DNA of 64,000 nucleotides from Spartobacteria bacterium (GTDB lineage: Bacteria > Verrucomicrobiota > Kiritimatiellia > RZYC01). A program made the position numbers and the translations under genes. Positions 43,718 to 51,343 of this stretch are shown piece by piece. The number at the start of each line of letters is the position of its first letter. The stretch's first letter is position 1. The stretch spans positions 1-64,000 of the forward strand of contig RZYC01000014.1 of assembly GCA_009930475.1 (NCBI GenBank), read 5' to 3'. The notes under the pieces are model-generated. The model searched no databases, was not told where the DNA came from, and saw only the letters and a list, made by a program, of their open reading frames with translations.

Positions 43718-44944
43718 GTGAAAAAGATGATGCGTGAAGGTGTGGTACCGGTTTTGATTCTTTCTGCCCACACCATTGCCCTTGGCATGGCTCGGGCACT
43801 TGGGCCGAAAGGGGTGTCGATTTATCTTGCCAGTTACGATGACAAAGATATGGCTCAGAAATCAAAATATGTCTCGGATTGTTTTCCTCTGGCGCACCCG
43901 GAACAGCATGCCGCAGATTTTATTGATGGACTGCTGGACATCGGGAGAAATATCGGTCGTGCGGTTTTGTTCGCCGCAGATGATCCTACTTTGACGACGG
44001 TGACGAAGCATGCCGCAAAGCTGCGTGAAGCGTTTATTGTTCCAACGCCGGACTGGTCTGTGATGCAAAAGGTTATTAACAAGGATCTGACCTATGCTGT
44101 CGCACAGCAGGAGGGCGTTCCTTTTCCTCGGACAACGCGGCTGGATATATCGTCCCCTTTGTCGCAGTCGCTGGTTGATGAGTTTTCCTTTCCCTGTCTG
44201 ATCAAGCCTGTCCAGAGTCACTCATATTATGAGATCTTTAAAACTAAAATGCGGGTGGTCAATGATATGCAGCAGCTGCTGGAGGGATTTGATCTGTGCC
44301 GAAAACATCGCATTGATGTTACGGTTCAGGAGATTATTCCGGGAGATGACACGCATGGGTATAATTTCAATTCGCTGTTTTATGGGGGGAAGGTTCAACA
44401 GGGATTTGCGGCCGGGAAAGTACGTATGACCGACCATGGATACGGCATTCCGTCGGTTGTCCGTAGTCGCAGTATGATAGATGCATTATGGAGCAGCTCG
44501 GAAAAACTGCTGAATGCCATAGGATATGAGGGGTACAGCTGCATCGAATATAAATACGATGAACGTGACGGCCTGTATAAACTGCTTGATGTCAACGGGC
44601 GATACAATCGGTCGTCGCTGCTTTCTGTGAAGGTTGGCATTAATTTCCCCTGGATAGAATACAACCACCTGGTTCACGGGATCCATGTTGTCCCGCAAGA
44701 TTGGCATGAAGGGGTCTACTACATAGATATGTTTAAGGATATTCAGGAAAACATCGGGCACGTTCTTCATGGAAGACTGTCCCTTTTTTCCTTTCTTCGT
44801 CCCTATTTTTCAAAACATGTATTCGCTGTTTTTTCTTTCAGAGATCCCGCTCCGTTTATCAAACATGCGGGCGACGGATTGATGCTGCCGCAGCGAAAAC
44901 ATCACAGATGTGCAACCGTCAAATATAACAGAGTGGAGGGATAA
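43718..44944 (+). CDS. ATP-grasp ligase of unknown substrate
   Basis: About 408 residues from a GTG at 43718 that has a perfect GGAGG 5 nt upstream; ATGs at 43649 and 43688 are in frame but lack a site. The N-terminal pre-ATP-grasp part (VPVLILSAHTIALGMARALG) is followed by the ATP-grasp fold: KDLTYAVAQQEGVPFPRTTR, FPCLIKPVQSH, VTVQEIIPGDDTHGYNFNSL, and CIEYKYDERDGLYKLLDVNGR with the Mg-binding Glu/Asn. It resembles carboxylate-amine ligases of the D-aspartate-ligase/CarB-like group. It presumably forms an amide or peptide-like bond on a molecule also methylated by its neighbours. Adjacent genes give no substrate. Confidence 0.85.
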   Translation: MKKMMREGVVPVLILSAHTIALGMARALGPKGVSIYLASYDDKDMAQKSKYVSDCFPLAHPEQHAADFIDGLLDIGRNIGRAVLFAADDPTLTTVTKHAAKLREAFIVPTPDWSVMQKVINKDLTYAVAQQEGVPFPRTTRLDISSPLSQSLVDEFSFPCLIKPVQSHSYYEIFKTKMRVVNDMQQLLEGFDLCRKHRIDVTVQEIIPGDDTHGYNFNSLFYGGKVQQGFAAGKVRMTDHGYGIPSVVRSRSMIDALWSSSEKLLNAIGYEGYSCIEYKYDERDGLYKLLDVNGRYNRSSLLSVKVGINFPWIEYNHLVHGIHVVPQDWHEGVYYIDMFKDIQENIGHVLHGRLSLFSFLRPYFSKHVFAVFSFRDPAPFIKHAGDGLMLPQRKHHRCATVKYNRVEG

Positions 44945-44946
44945 TC

Positions 44947-45768
44947 ATGAATACAGCAGACGCCATAGAGTTAAGTAATATAAATCCAGCCGTTGGACTG
45001 GAGGAAGAGCGTTTGAAACACATTTCCGGAGTCGACGACTTTGATATGTTTCACGAGCGGCACAGAATTTTTCCGGCGGTGTTCGAAGACCGGAATCACA
45101 AAAAAATCATCGATATTTCAGCGGGTATCGGTGCGGCCGCCGGTCGTATCAATGCCTACTACAATGCCGAACTTATCTGCAACGATCTGTCACCGAAATG
45201 TCTGGAATCATTAGCGAATATGGGGCTGAAAACGGTATCCTTTGACCTGGACGATGATTCTGTGCCCTACCCCTTTGCCGACAGTACGTTTTGCGCTATC
45301 ATCTCGCTGGCGACGATTGAGCATCTGTACCACATTGATAATTTTTTTCATGAAGCGCGTCGCATTCTAAAAGAAAACGGACATATTTATATGTCGATTC
45401 CCAATTACAACGGGTTGAATTATCTTATTCCGTTGCTGTTTAAGGGAAAAACCTTTCATGATCCGCTGGTTCCCGCTGAAAAATATGAGTTTTACGGGCA
45501 TTTGCGATATTTGACACATACCAGTCTTATCCGGTTTGCTCAGACCTTCGGATTCACTGCGGAAGCCGTTTATTTAGGAAAACCCGAAATGGGGACGCGT
45601 TATTTGCGCTACAAATCTCAGCATAAAATTGGTGCCGCCGTTTATAAGGCGATGATGATCGTGCTGTACTACGTATTTCCTCCGCGCTGGGCTCCAGAGC
45701 CGGTGATTTGTTTTCGGAAATGTGATCAGCCGGATCTGGTGTTGAAACCTCGCAAAAAAATATTATGA
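44947..45768 (+). CDS. Class I SAM-dependent methyltransferase
   Basis: 273 residues, with the ATG preceded by GGAGG at the end of the ATP-grasp gene. The AdoMet motif I is unusual, IDISAGIGAAAGRINAYY. It is followed by LICNDLSPKCLESLANMG and the motif IV region FADSTFCAIISLATIEHLYH. EARRILKENGHIYMSIPNYN is typical of Methyltransf_11 proteins acting in glycan or lipid biosynthesis. The C-terminus is basic and hydrophobic. It closes the three-gene cluster and is followed by the hairpin-repeat array. Confidence 0.87.
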   Translation: MNTADAIELSNINPAVGLEEERLKHISGVDDFDMFHERHRIFPAVFEDRNHKKIIDISAGIGAAAGRINAYYNAELICNDLSPKCLESLANMGLKTVSFDLDDDSVPYPFADSTFCAIISLATIEHLYHIDNFFHEARRILKENGHIYMSIPNYNGLNYLIPLLFKGKTFHDPLVPAEKYEFYGHLRYLTHTSLIRFAQTFGFTAEAVYLGKPEMGTRYLRYKSQHKIGAAVYKAMMIVLYYVFPPRWAPEPVICFRKCDQPDLVLKPRKKIL

Positions 45769-45796
45769 CGAGCCCTGATTCGGGTGCTTTTTAAAC

Positions 45797-45875
45797 GTTC
45801 CAATGATTGGAACTTTTTTTGTAAAAACTTCCAATGGCTGGAACTTATTTTTATCGAAACTTCCAATGGCTGGAA
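45797..45875 (+). repeat. Three TTCCA-N5-TGGAA hairpin repeats, tandem-terminator-like
   Basis: Three units centred at about 45805, 45836 and 45868 (31-32 base period). The first, GTTCCAATGATTGGAAC (45797-45813), has a 7-bp stem, 3-base loop and is followed by seven T. The second, CTTCCAATGGCTGGAAC, is followed by TTATTTTTA. The third has the same core followed by GTTCCGTTTT. The orientation fits termination of the upstream methyltransferase transcript. Confidence 0.85.
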
Positions 45876-45931
45876 CGTTCCGTTTTGGTTGTTTATTCCA
45901 GGTTTATGGAGACGATACAACCTCCCCGGAG

Positions 45932-45961
45932 CAAAAAAAACCGCAATCCGAGAATTGCGGT
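45932..45961 (-). terminator. Intrinsic terminator of rpsT
   Basis: On the minus strand ACCGCAAT (45961-45954), loop TCTCGG, ATTGCGGT (45947-45940) is followed by a run of eight T (45940-45933), 25 nt past the rpsT stop. This is a strong Rho-independent terminator. Confidence 0.92.
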
Positions 45962-45985
45962 AGAAACAAAAAAAAGAAAAAAGAA

Positions 45986-46252
45986 TTACGCTCTGGAAGC
46001 GGCCAGCATGCGATTTGATGCACGAGTTTTACGGCGCATGGCGGTATTTCTTTTGATGACACCGGTTTTGACGGCTTTATCCAGAACAGAACAATATTTT
46101 CTGAATGCTTCGACACTGGTTTCTTTGTCATCGAGCGCCGCATCCATGAACGAACGGCGTGCATTTTTAACACGAGAGCGGACTACACGATTTTCGTCGC
46201 GTCGAACTTCTGACTGCCGCAAACGTTTTTCGGCACTTTTGATATTAGGCAT
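45986..46252 (-). CDS. rpsT: 30S ribosomal protein S20
   Basis: 88 residues from the ATG at 46252 (GGAG 8 nt upstream); the longer frame to 46336 is not coding. The S20 pattern is clear: MPNIKSAEKRLRQSEVRR, NRVVRSRVKNARRSF and the C-terminal GVIKRNTAMRRKTRASNRML. It binds 16S rRNA early in 30S assembly. It is a single gene with its own terminator, diverging from the Kdo-kinase-like gene. Confidence 0.97.
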   Translation of the reverse strand: MPNIKSAEKRLRQSEVRRDENRVVRSRVKNARRSFMDAALDDKETSVEAFRKYCSVLDKAVKTGVIKRNTAMRRKTRASNRMLAASRA

Positions 46253-46397
46253 TTGAATTCTCCATGTACGTATAAAAAAGCTGTTTTTACTTTGCTTAAA
46301 GTCCGAATATAGTAACTTCCAACCTCGGTTTGTCAACCGATCATATTGAAAAAAACGTTGTTGTATAAAGCAGAGCGATTAATTTAGGGCAGAGCAT

Positions 46398-47225
46398 ATG
46401 TATTCCGGACAGTTTTACAAAGAAGAAACGTCACATTTAATCGGTGACCGGTCAGGACTGTACGTGTGCGGGGTGAATGCTGATGTGCCGGCACCGGTGT
46501 TGGCAGATGAGATTGATCAGGCTTTGTGTGCGGATTCGCGGGTGGTATTGAAGGAGGATCGGCGGACAAAGGTGGTGTTGACGACGCTGCATGGACGCCG
46601 AGTTGTTATTAAGCAATACCGCCTGACCCGACGCCGTGAATGGATTAAATATTGTTTTCAAATTTCGCCGGCCCGCCGGTATTGGGGCAGTGCGCGAACG
46701 CTGCAGCGTCAGGGATTACCTACGGCGACCCCTTTGTTCTGTTTGGAAAAACGACGGTTCGGTATTCCTGTGGAGAGCTGTATTATCACGGAGTATGTAG
46801 AATCTGTTTCGGGACGGACATGGATTGAGCAGTCATTTCCCTCGATGCCTTCGACGTTTCGTTCGCGGTTTGTCGCGGATTTATGGGCCTCTGTCGCTGC
46901 TTTTTATGAGAACGGGATATATCATAAAGATATGAAGCTGGAGAATCTGCTGCTGCTTTATCCTGAAAAGGAGGAGAAGCGGTTGTTCTTGTGGATTGAT
47001 TTGGAATGTGTGCAGTGCGGTCGTCGGATTTCGCGTCATGATGTTATACGTAATATGGTGCAGCTTAATGGTGCCGCAGGTATGTCCGTGCCCATCCGGG
47101 AGCGTTTTGCTTTTTTACGCCGGGTGGCGGGGAGGTATCCATGGATCGCAGACAGAAAGGTGCTGCGGCGCATGGCGAATTGGACGAAAAAGCGCTTGGA
47201 TAAGGAACGGCTGGAGCAGATATGA
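46398..47225 (+). CDS. Lipopolysaccharide (Kdo/WaaP-type) kinase-like protein
   Basis: 275 residues with an atypical protein-kinase fold. ATP-binding Lys is K72 (VVIKQYRL), the catalytic loop is HKDMKLENLL (H176, D178, K180, N183) and the metal-binding Asp is D201 (LWIDLE, in place of DFG). Basic stretches RRREWIKYCF and SPARRYWGSARTLQRQGLPT match the WaaP/KdkA family, which phosphorylates heptose or Kdo of the LPS inner core at the inner membrane. All catalytic residues are present. The stop overlaps the next gene by 4 nt, tying it to a membrane HExxH protein. Confidence 0.85.
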   Translation: MYSGQFYKEETSHLIGDRSGLYVCGVNADVPAPVLADEIDQALCADSRVVLKEDRRTKVVLTTLHGRRVVIKQYRLTRRREWIKYCFQISPARRYWGSARTLQRQGLPTATPLFCLEKRRFGIPVESCIITEYVESVSGRTWIEQSFPSMPSTFRSRFVADLWASVAAFYENGIYHKDMKLENLLLLYPEKEEKRLFLWIDLECVQCGRRISRHDVIRNMVQLNGAAGMSVPIRERFAFLRRVAGRYPWIADRKVLRRMANWTKKRLDKERLEQI

Positions 47226-47926
47226 TCTGGATTAAACGTCTGATTGGATTGCTGTTGATCCCTGTCAGCAGTGCGGCGTTGCATACGCTGTATGTTATGC
47301 TTTATTCCATGACGCCCCGGAGTGCCGGCAATATTCCGTTGTTGTTTGTGAGCTTTTCTGCGGGATTTATTTTTTGGCTGCTCATTTATTTTATGCTTCC
47401 AAAACCGACGATGGCGTATTTTCTCGGTCACGAATGTACCCATGTTCTGTGGGCCTGGATTTTGGGTGAGCAGGTTCGGAATTTCCGCATAACACGCATG
47501 GGCGGATCCGTAGACGTATCGAGTTCGCATTTTATGATCACGCTCGCGCCATATTTTTTCCCTTTGTACTGTTTTTGCGTCGTACTGCTTCATTATGTCT
47601 GTTCGCATTTTATGTATATGGGCGGATACGATGCCCTGTGGCTGGCCGCCATTGGATTTACCTGGGCCTTTCATGTCACGTTTACGGTTTCAGCGCTTGC
47701 AACACGACAGCGGGATGTGGATTGGCATGGACGTATTTTTTCTTATGTCATTATTATTCTGTTTAATGCACTGGGTCTGATTATCTGGATTGTCGCTGTA
47801 ACTCCCATTACATTTGAACAGGTGCTGGTTGTGTTTACAGGGGATGTGATCCGTTTTATCCGCTATTTGAACGGGGTCGGCGATTGGATTCAATGGAGAT
47901 TGTATTTAATGGGTTTTCACATTTAA
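47222..47926 (+). CDS. Polytopic membrane protein with HExxH motif (M50-like)
   Basis: 234 residues and about six hydrophobic segments. At the start of the third segment is GHECTHVLWAWILGEQVRNF, with H70-E71-x-x-H74, followed by ITRMGGSVDV and ITLAPYFFPLY. The arrangement HExxH...GG.V...LAPYF resembles M50-type intramembrane metallopeptidase-like proteins. Whether it is an active protease is not shown; a clear second metal ligand motif (such as NxxPxxxxDG) is not found. The start overlaps the Kdo-kinase-like gene (ATGA), so the two are probably co-translated and may act on the same envelope substrate. Confidence 0.65.
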   Translation: MIWIKRLIGLLLIPVSSAALHTLYVMLYSMTPRSAGNIPLLFVSFSAGFIFWLLIYFMLPKPTMAYFLGHECTHVLWAWILGEQVRNFRITRMGGSVDVSSSHFMITLAPYFFPLYCFCVVLLHYVCSHFMYMGGYDALWLAAIGFTWAFHVTFTVSALATRQRDVDWHGRIFSYVIIILFNALGLIIWIVAVTPITFEQVLVVFTGDVIRFIRYLNGVGDWIQWRLYLMGFHI

Positions 47927-48049
47927 CGCTTGTCGCTGAATGGCACAAGCTGTTAGTTATTCCCCTTTTAGTGCGACTGCGGGATGGGGCCAATGAACAG
48001 TGGCGGCCCGTGACGTCGGATTACCAAGCCGAACAGTTGATATATTTTT

Positions 48050-49852
48050 ATGAGCGAGATTAGTAAAAAAAGAAATTTCAGTATTATAGCCCATATCGAC
48101 CACGGGAAATCGACGCTGGCCGACCGGATGCTGGAAATGACGTGCACGTTAGAAAAGCGCCAGCTCAAGGAGCAGGTGCTGGACGATATGGATCTGGAGC
48201 GCGAACGTGGTATCACCATTAAATCGCATCCGGTGACGATGAACTATACGGCCAAAAATGGAGAGGTCTATCAGTTTAATTTGATTGATACCCCCGGGCA
48301 TGTGGACTTTGCTTATGAAGTGGAGCGCAGTTTGGCGGCCTGCGAGGGCGCGTTACTGGTGGTGGATGCCGCTCAGGGCGTTGAAGCGCAGACCGTGGCG
48401 AATATGCATCTGGCGATGAATCAGAATCTGGTGATTATTCCTGTGTTTAACAAGGTGGATCTGCCCAGTGCCAACGTGGATGAAGTGGGGAAACAGATTG
48501 AAGACATTCTGGCCATTCCTGCCGAAGAAAGCATCATGATCAGTGCGAAAACCGGCATGGGTATTATCGATGTGATGGAGGCGATTGTCGAACGTATTCC
48601 TCCACCATCGGTGCCGGAGGTAAAGGAATTACGAGGCGTGGTATTCGATTCAGTGTATGATGCGTATCGCGGTGTCGTTTCGTATATTCGTATGTCCAGC
48701 GGACAGCTCAAACGTGGCGACCGTATTCGCATGATGAGTACCGGCAGTGATTATGAAGTCAAAGAAGTCGGGCAGTTCACTCCGAAGTATAACGCCGTAG
48801 CGCAGCTGGAAACAGGCGATGTAGGGTATATCATTGCGAACATTAAAGATCCTTCTGAAATTAAAATCGGCGATACAGTCACGTTGTCCAAATATCCGGC
48901 GAAAACACCGCTCCCCGGATTTAAAGAGATTCATCCCTTCGTTTTCAGTGGATTATATCCCATTGATACCTCTGACTATGAAAAGCTCAAGGCCAGTTTA
49001 GGCAAATTGCAGCTTAATGACTGCTCTTTCACCTATCAGGCGGATAGTTCGGTTGCGCTTGGTTTTGGTTTTCGATGCGGATTTCTCGGGCTCCTGCACA
49101 TGGAAGTGATTCAGGAACGACTGCGCCGCGAATTTGATATTGATCTGATCTCAACCTATCCCAACGTGGTCTATCATGTCTATTTGACCGACGGCGAGAT
49201 GCAGGCCGTCGATAATCCGGTCTATCTGCCGGAGCACAGCCGTATTGACCGCATTGAAGAACCGATGGTTCGCGCATTTATCATTTGTCCTAATGCAATG
49301 ATCGGTGACCTGATGCAGCTGATGCTTGATCGTCGCGGCGATATTCAAAAAACCGATTCTATCGACAGCAAACGCGTGATGCTCACCATTGTATTGCCGC
49401 TGAATGAAATTTTATTAGACTTCTACGACAAACTGAAGAGCATTAGTCGCGGCTTTGCCTCCATGGATTATGAACCCGCTGATTATCAGGCCGGCGATTT
49501 GGTGAAGCTGGATATTCTGGTTCATGGTGAGGTCGTCGATGCATTCTCCTGCATGATTCATCGTTCCAAAGCCGTTGCCCGAGGGCGGGAAATCTGTAAA
49601 TCACTGAAAGAAGTGGTTCCGCCCCAGATGTTCCAAGTGCCTGTACAGGCAGCGATTGGACGTAATATCATTGCCCGTGAGAATATTCGTGCCATGCGTA
49701 AGGACGTGCTCGCCAAGTGTTATGGAGGGGATATCTCCCGTAAGCGCAAGCTGCTGGATAAGCAGAAAGAGGGCAAAAAGAAGATGAAACAGATCGGAAA
49801 AGTCAGCATCCCCCAGGAAGCGTTTATACAGGTTCTTAAATCGGGCTCATGA
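48050..49852 (+). CDS. lepA: Elongation factor 4 (LepA)
   Basis: 600 residues, standard length. GTPase motifs: AHIDHGKSTLADRM (G1), GITIKSHPVTM (G2), DTPGHVDFAYEV (G3), FNKVDLPSA (G4) and SAKTGMG (G5). The EF-G-like domains and the LepA-specific C-terminal domain (FVEIHPFVFSGLYP-like region, GFRCGFLGLLHMEV, ARENIRAMRKDVLAKCYGGD) follow. It influences translation initiation and back-translocation at the ribosome. The ATG has no obvious ribosome site. lepB follows after 7 nt. Confidence 0.98.
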   Translation: MSEISKKRNFSIIAHIDHGKSTLADRMLEMTCTLEKRQLKEQVLDDMDLERERGITIKSHPVTMNYTAKNGEVYQFNLIDTPGHVDFAYEVERSLAACEGALLVVDAAQGVEAQTVANMHLAMNQNLVIIPVFNKVDLPSANVDEVGKQIEDILAIPAEESIMISAKTGMGIIDVMEAIVERIPPPSVPEVKELRGVVFDSVYDAYRGVVSYIRMSSGQLKRGDRIRMMSTGSDYEVKEVGQFTPKYNAVAQLETGDVGYIIANIKDPSEIKIGDTVTLSKYPAKTPLPGFKEIHPFVFSGLYPIDTSDYEKLKASLGKLQLNDCSFTYQADSSVALGFGFRCGFLGLLHMEVIQERLRREFDIDLISTYPNVVYHVYLTDGEMQAVDNPVYLPEHSRIDRIEEPMVRAFIICPNAMIGDLMQLMLDRRGDIQKTDSIDSKRVMLTIVLPLNEILLDFYDKLKSISRGFASMDYEPADYQAGDLVKLDILVHGEVVDAFSCMIHRSKAVARGREICKSLKEVVPPQMFQVPVQAAIGRNIIARENIRAMRKDVLAKCYGGDISRKRKLLDKQKEGKKKMKQIGKVSIPQEAFIQVLKSGS

Positions 49853-49859
49853 GGTTTTT

Positions 49860-51086
49860 ATGTTCGAATGGCTGCGTAAAAGAAATCTAAAAAAGATCGT
49901 CAAGCAGGCACTGCATGAGGCGAAGCATGCACGCAATATGCGCGAAGATGTGGCTCCTGCGTCAGCATTGGGAAAAATGGATGAAGCGTCACGGCGGCTT
50001 GATCAGATTTCTAAAGCCGGTAAATGGGACGAAATAAAAGCCGCTGTCGAAGCGTTGGATGAGACACTGCCTGCTGTTTATGGCCCTATGAAGCCATCAC
50101 GGCTGCGTGAAAATATTGAAGTACTGGTCGTGGCTGTGGCTGTGGCATTTGCCTTCCGTACCTACTTTATTCAGCCCTTCAAGATTCCAACCGGGTCGAT
50201 GCAGCCGACCTTGTATGGTATAACCATGCAGCCACCATCCTCATGGAAAATCATGAATATGCGCCCCTTCCGCTATATTAATTATGCGTTGTTTGGCGAA
50301 AAGTACACGGAAATAACCTCGCCGGGAAATGGTGTAATTCGTCGGGTTTCTTTTTATAATGAGCTTAATAATGAGCCGATTACGCAGATGGATCATCTGA
50401 TCATGGGAGTCAAACGTGATGGGCGAACCCCCGTTGTGAAAAAACTGGACAGCCCCACGGAAATGAAATTTTTCCAAATTCAGTCCGGTGATCGCGGAAT
50501 GAATATCTATATACCCGATCCCTTTGCGCTGCATGTCAAAGACGGCGATCATGTGACTCGCGGCCAAGTGTTGGCATCCGGTTATATTCAGGGAGGCGAC
50601 CATATTTTTGTGAACAAAATGAAATACAATTTTGTTCGGCCTGAACGCGGCGATATTATCGTTTTTGATACGAAGGATATCCATTACAGCGGCATACGCA
50701 CCAATACGTTTTATATTAAGCGTCTGGCCGGCCTGCCTGGTGAAACCATCGGCATTAATCATCCCGAAGATCCCGACAATATCGCCGAACGCTACCTCAT
50801 CGCTGATGGCCAAAAAATCGAAACGCCCTATCCTTTTGAACGGCTCCTCACCGCTCCCGGCTATTATGGCTATATTTTGCCCACGCCGCCGTCAGGATTG
50901 GATATGGCTATTTCCACAGTGCGCAACGAGGTCACCCTCACCGATGAGCAGTTTTTACCGCTAGGGGACAATACCCGTTCCAGTCTCGACGGTCGCTACT
51001 TCGGTGGTGTGGAAAAGAAAGACCTGCTGGGGCCTGCCTTTGCCGTGTACTGGCCCTTCGGACGCCGCTGGGGATTGGTTAAATAA
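49860..51086 (+). CDS. lepB: Signal peptidase I, enlarged form
   Basis: 408 residues. An N-terminal cytosolic extension (1-85) precedes one membrane helix (about 87-102). The catalytic Ser is S113 (KIPTGSMQPTL) and the general-base Lys is K287 (FYIKRLAGLPGE). Later boxes DNTRSSLDGRYFGGV and FAVYWPFGRRWG are present. About 120 residues are inserted between box B and the next conserved box (125-245); this insert contains a beta-rich stretch (PGNGVIRRVSFYNEL, FALHVKDGDHVTRGQVLASG) like a biotinyl-lipoyl hammerhead. Classical LepB is 250-330 residues. The protein cleaves Sec and Tat signal peptides at the outer face of the inner membrane. Confidence 0.93.
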   Translation: MFEWLRKRNLKKIVKQALHEAKHARNMREDVAPASALGKMDEASRRLDQISKAGKWDEIKAAVEALDETLPAVYGPMKPSRLRENIEVLVVAVAVAFAFRTYFIQPFKIPTGSMQPTLYGITMQPPSSWKIMNMRPFRYINYALFGEKYTEITSPGNGVIRRVSFYNELNNEPITQMDHLIMGVKRDGRTPVVKKLDSPTEMKFFQIQSGDRGMNIYIPDPFALHVKDGDHVTRGQVLASGYIQGGDHIFVNKMKYNFVRPERGDIIVFDTKDIHYSGIRTNTFYIKRLAGLPGETIGINHPEDPDNIAERYLIADGQKIETPYPFERLLTAPGYYGYILPTPPSGLDMAISTVRNEVTLTDEQFLPLGDNTRSSLDGRYFGGVEKKDLLGPAFAVYWPFGRRWGLVK

Positions 51087-51109
51087 CGAGCGAAACAGAG
51101 GTGCCGATT

Positions 51110-51262
51110 ATGTCCATCTATGATCGCGATTATATGAAGGCCAAACAGGGATCCGTATCTTCATCCTCCACTCCGCCTTCACGCAAAGAAGTCAGTTCGA
51201 ATACGTGGTGGGAGCGCCTGCGTTTTAAATTATGGCTTCTCTTCCACCCGTCCAGATGGTGA
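51110..51262 (+). CDS. Small protein beginning MSIYDRDYMK
   Basis: 50 residues in an open frame 23 nt after lepB, with AGAGGTG 7 nt before the ATG. The N-terminus resembles the YDRDYM opening seen on some short PVC-group proteins. A Ser-rich centre (residues 15-23) and an aromatic/basic C-terminus (TWWERLRFKLWLLFHPSRW) suggest membrane-surface association. Probably the last gene of the lepA-lepB transcript. Function unknown. Confidence 0.6.
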   Translation: MSIYDRDYMKAKQGSVSSSSTPPSRKEVSSNTWWERLRFKLWLLFHPSRW

Positions 51263-51291
51263 AACCGTAGTAAGAAATAAGGTGACAGGTA

Positions 51292-51314
51292 CATAATAAA
51301 TTATTTTAGTTGAC
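51292..51314 (+). promoter_or_regulatory. Upstream element of RAYT copy 3
   Basis: An AT-rich element starts CATAATAAATTATTTT and ends GTTGAC, about 29 nt before the ATG of copy 3. It corresponds to the element at 12498-12518 before copy 1. It contains a -35-like TTGACG (51310-51315) 34 nt from the ATG. Confidence 0.45.
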
Positions 51315-51343
51315 GCAGGGTGTTTTTTTGGGACGATACGGAT

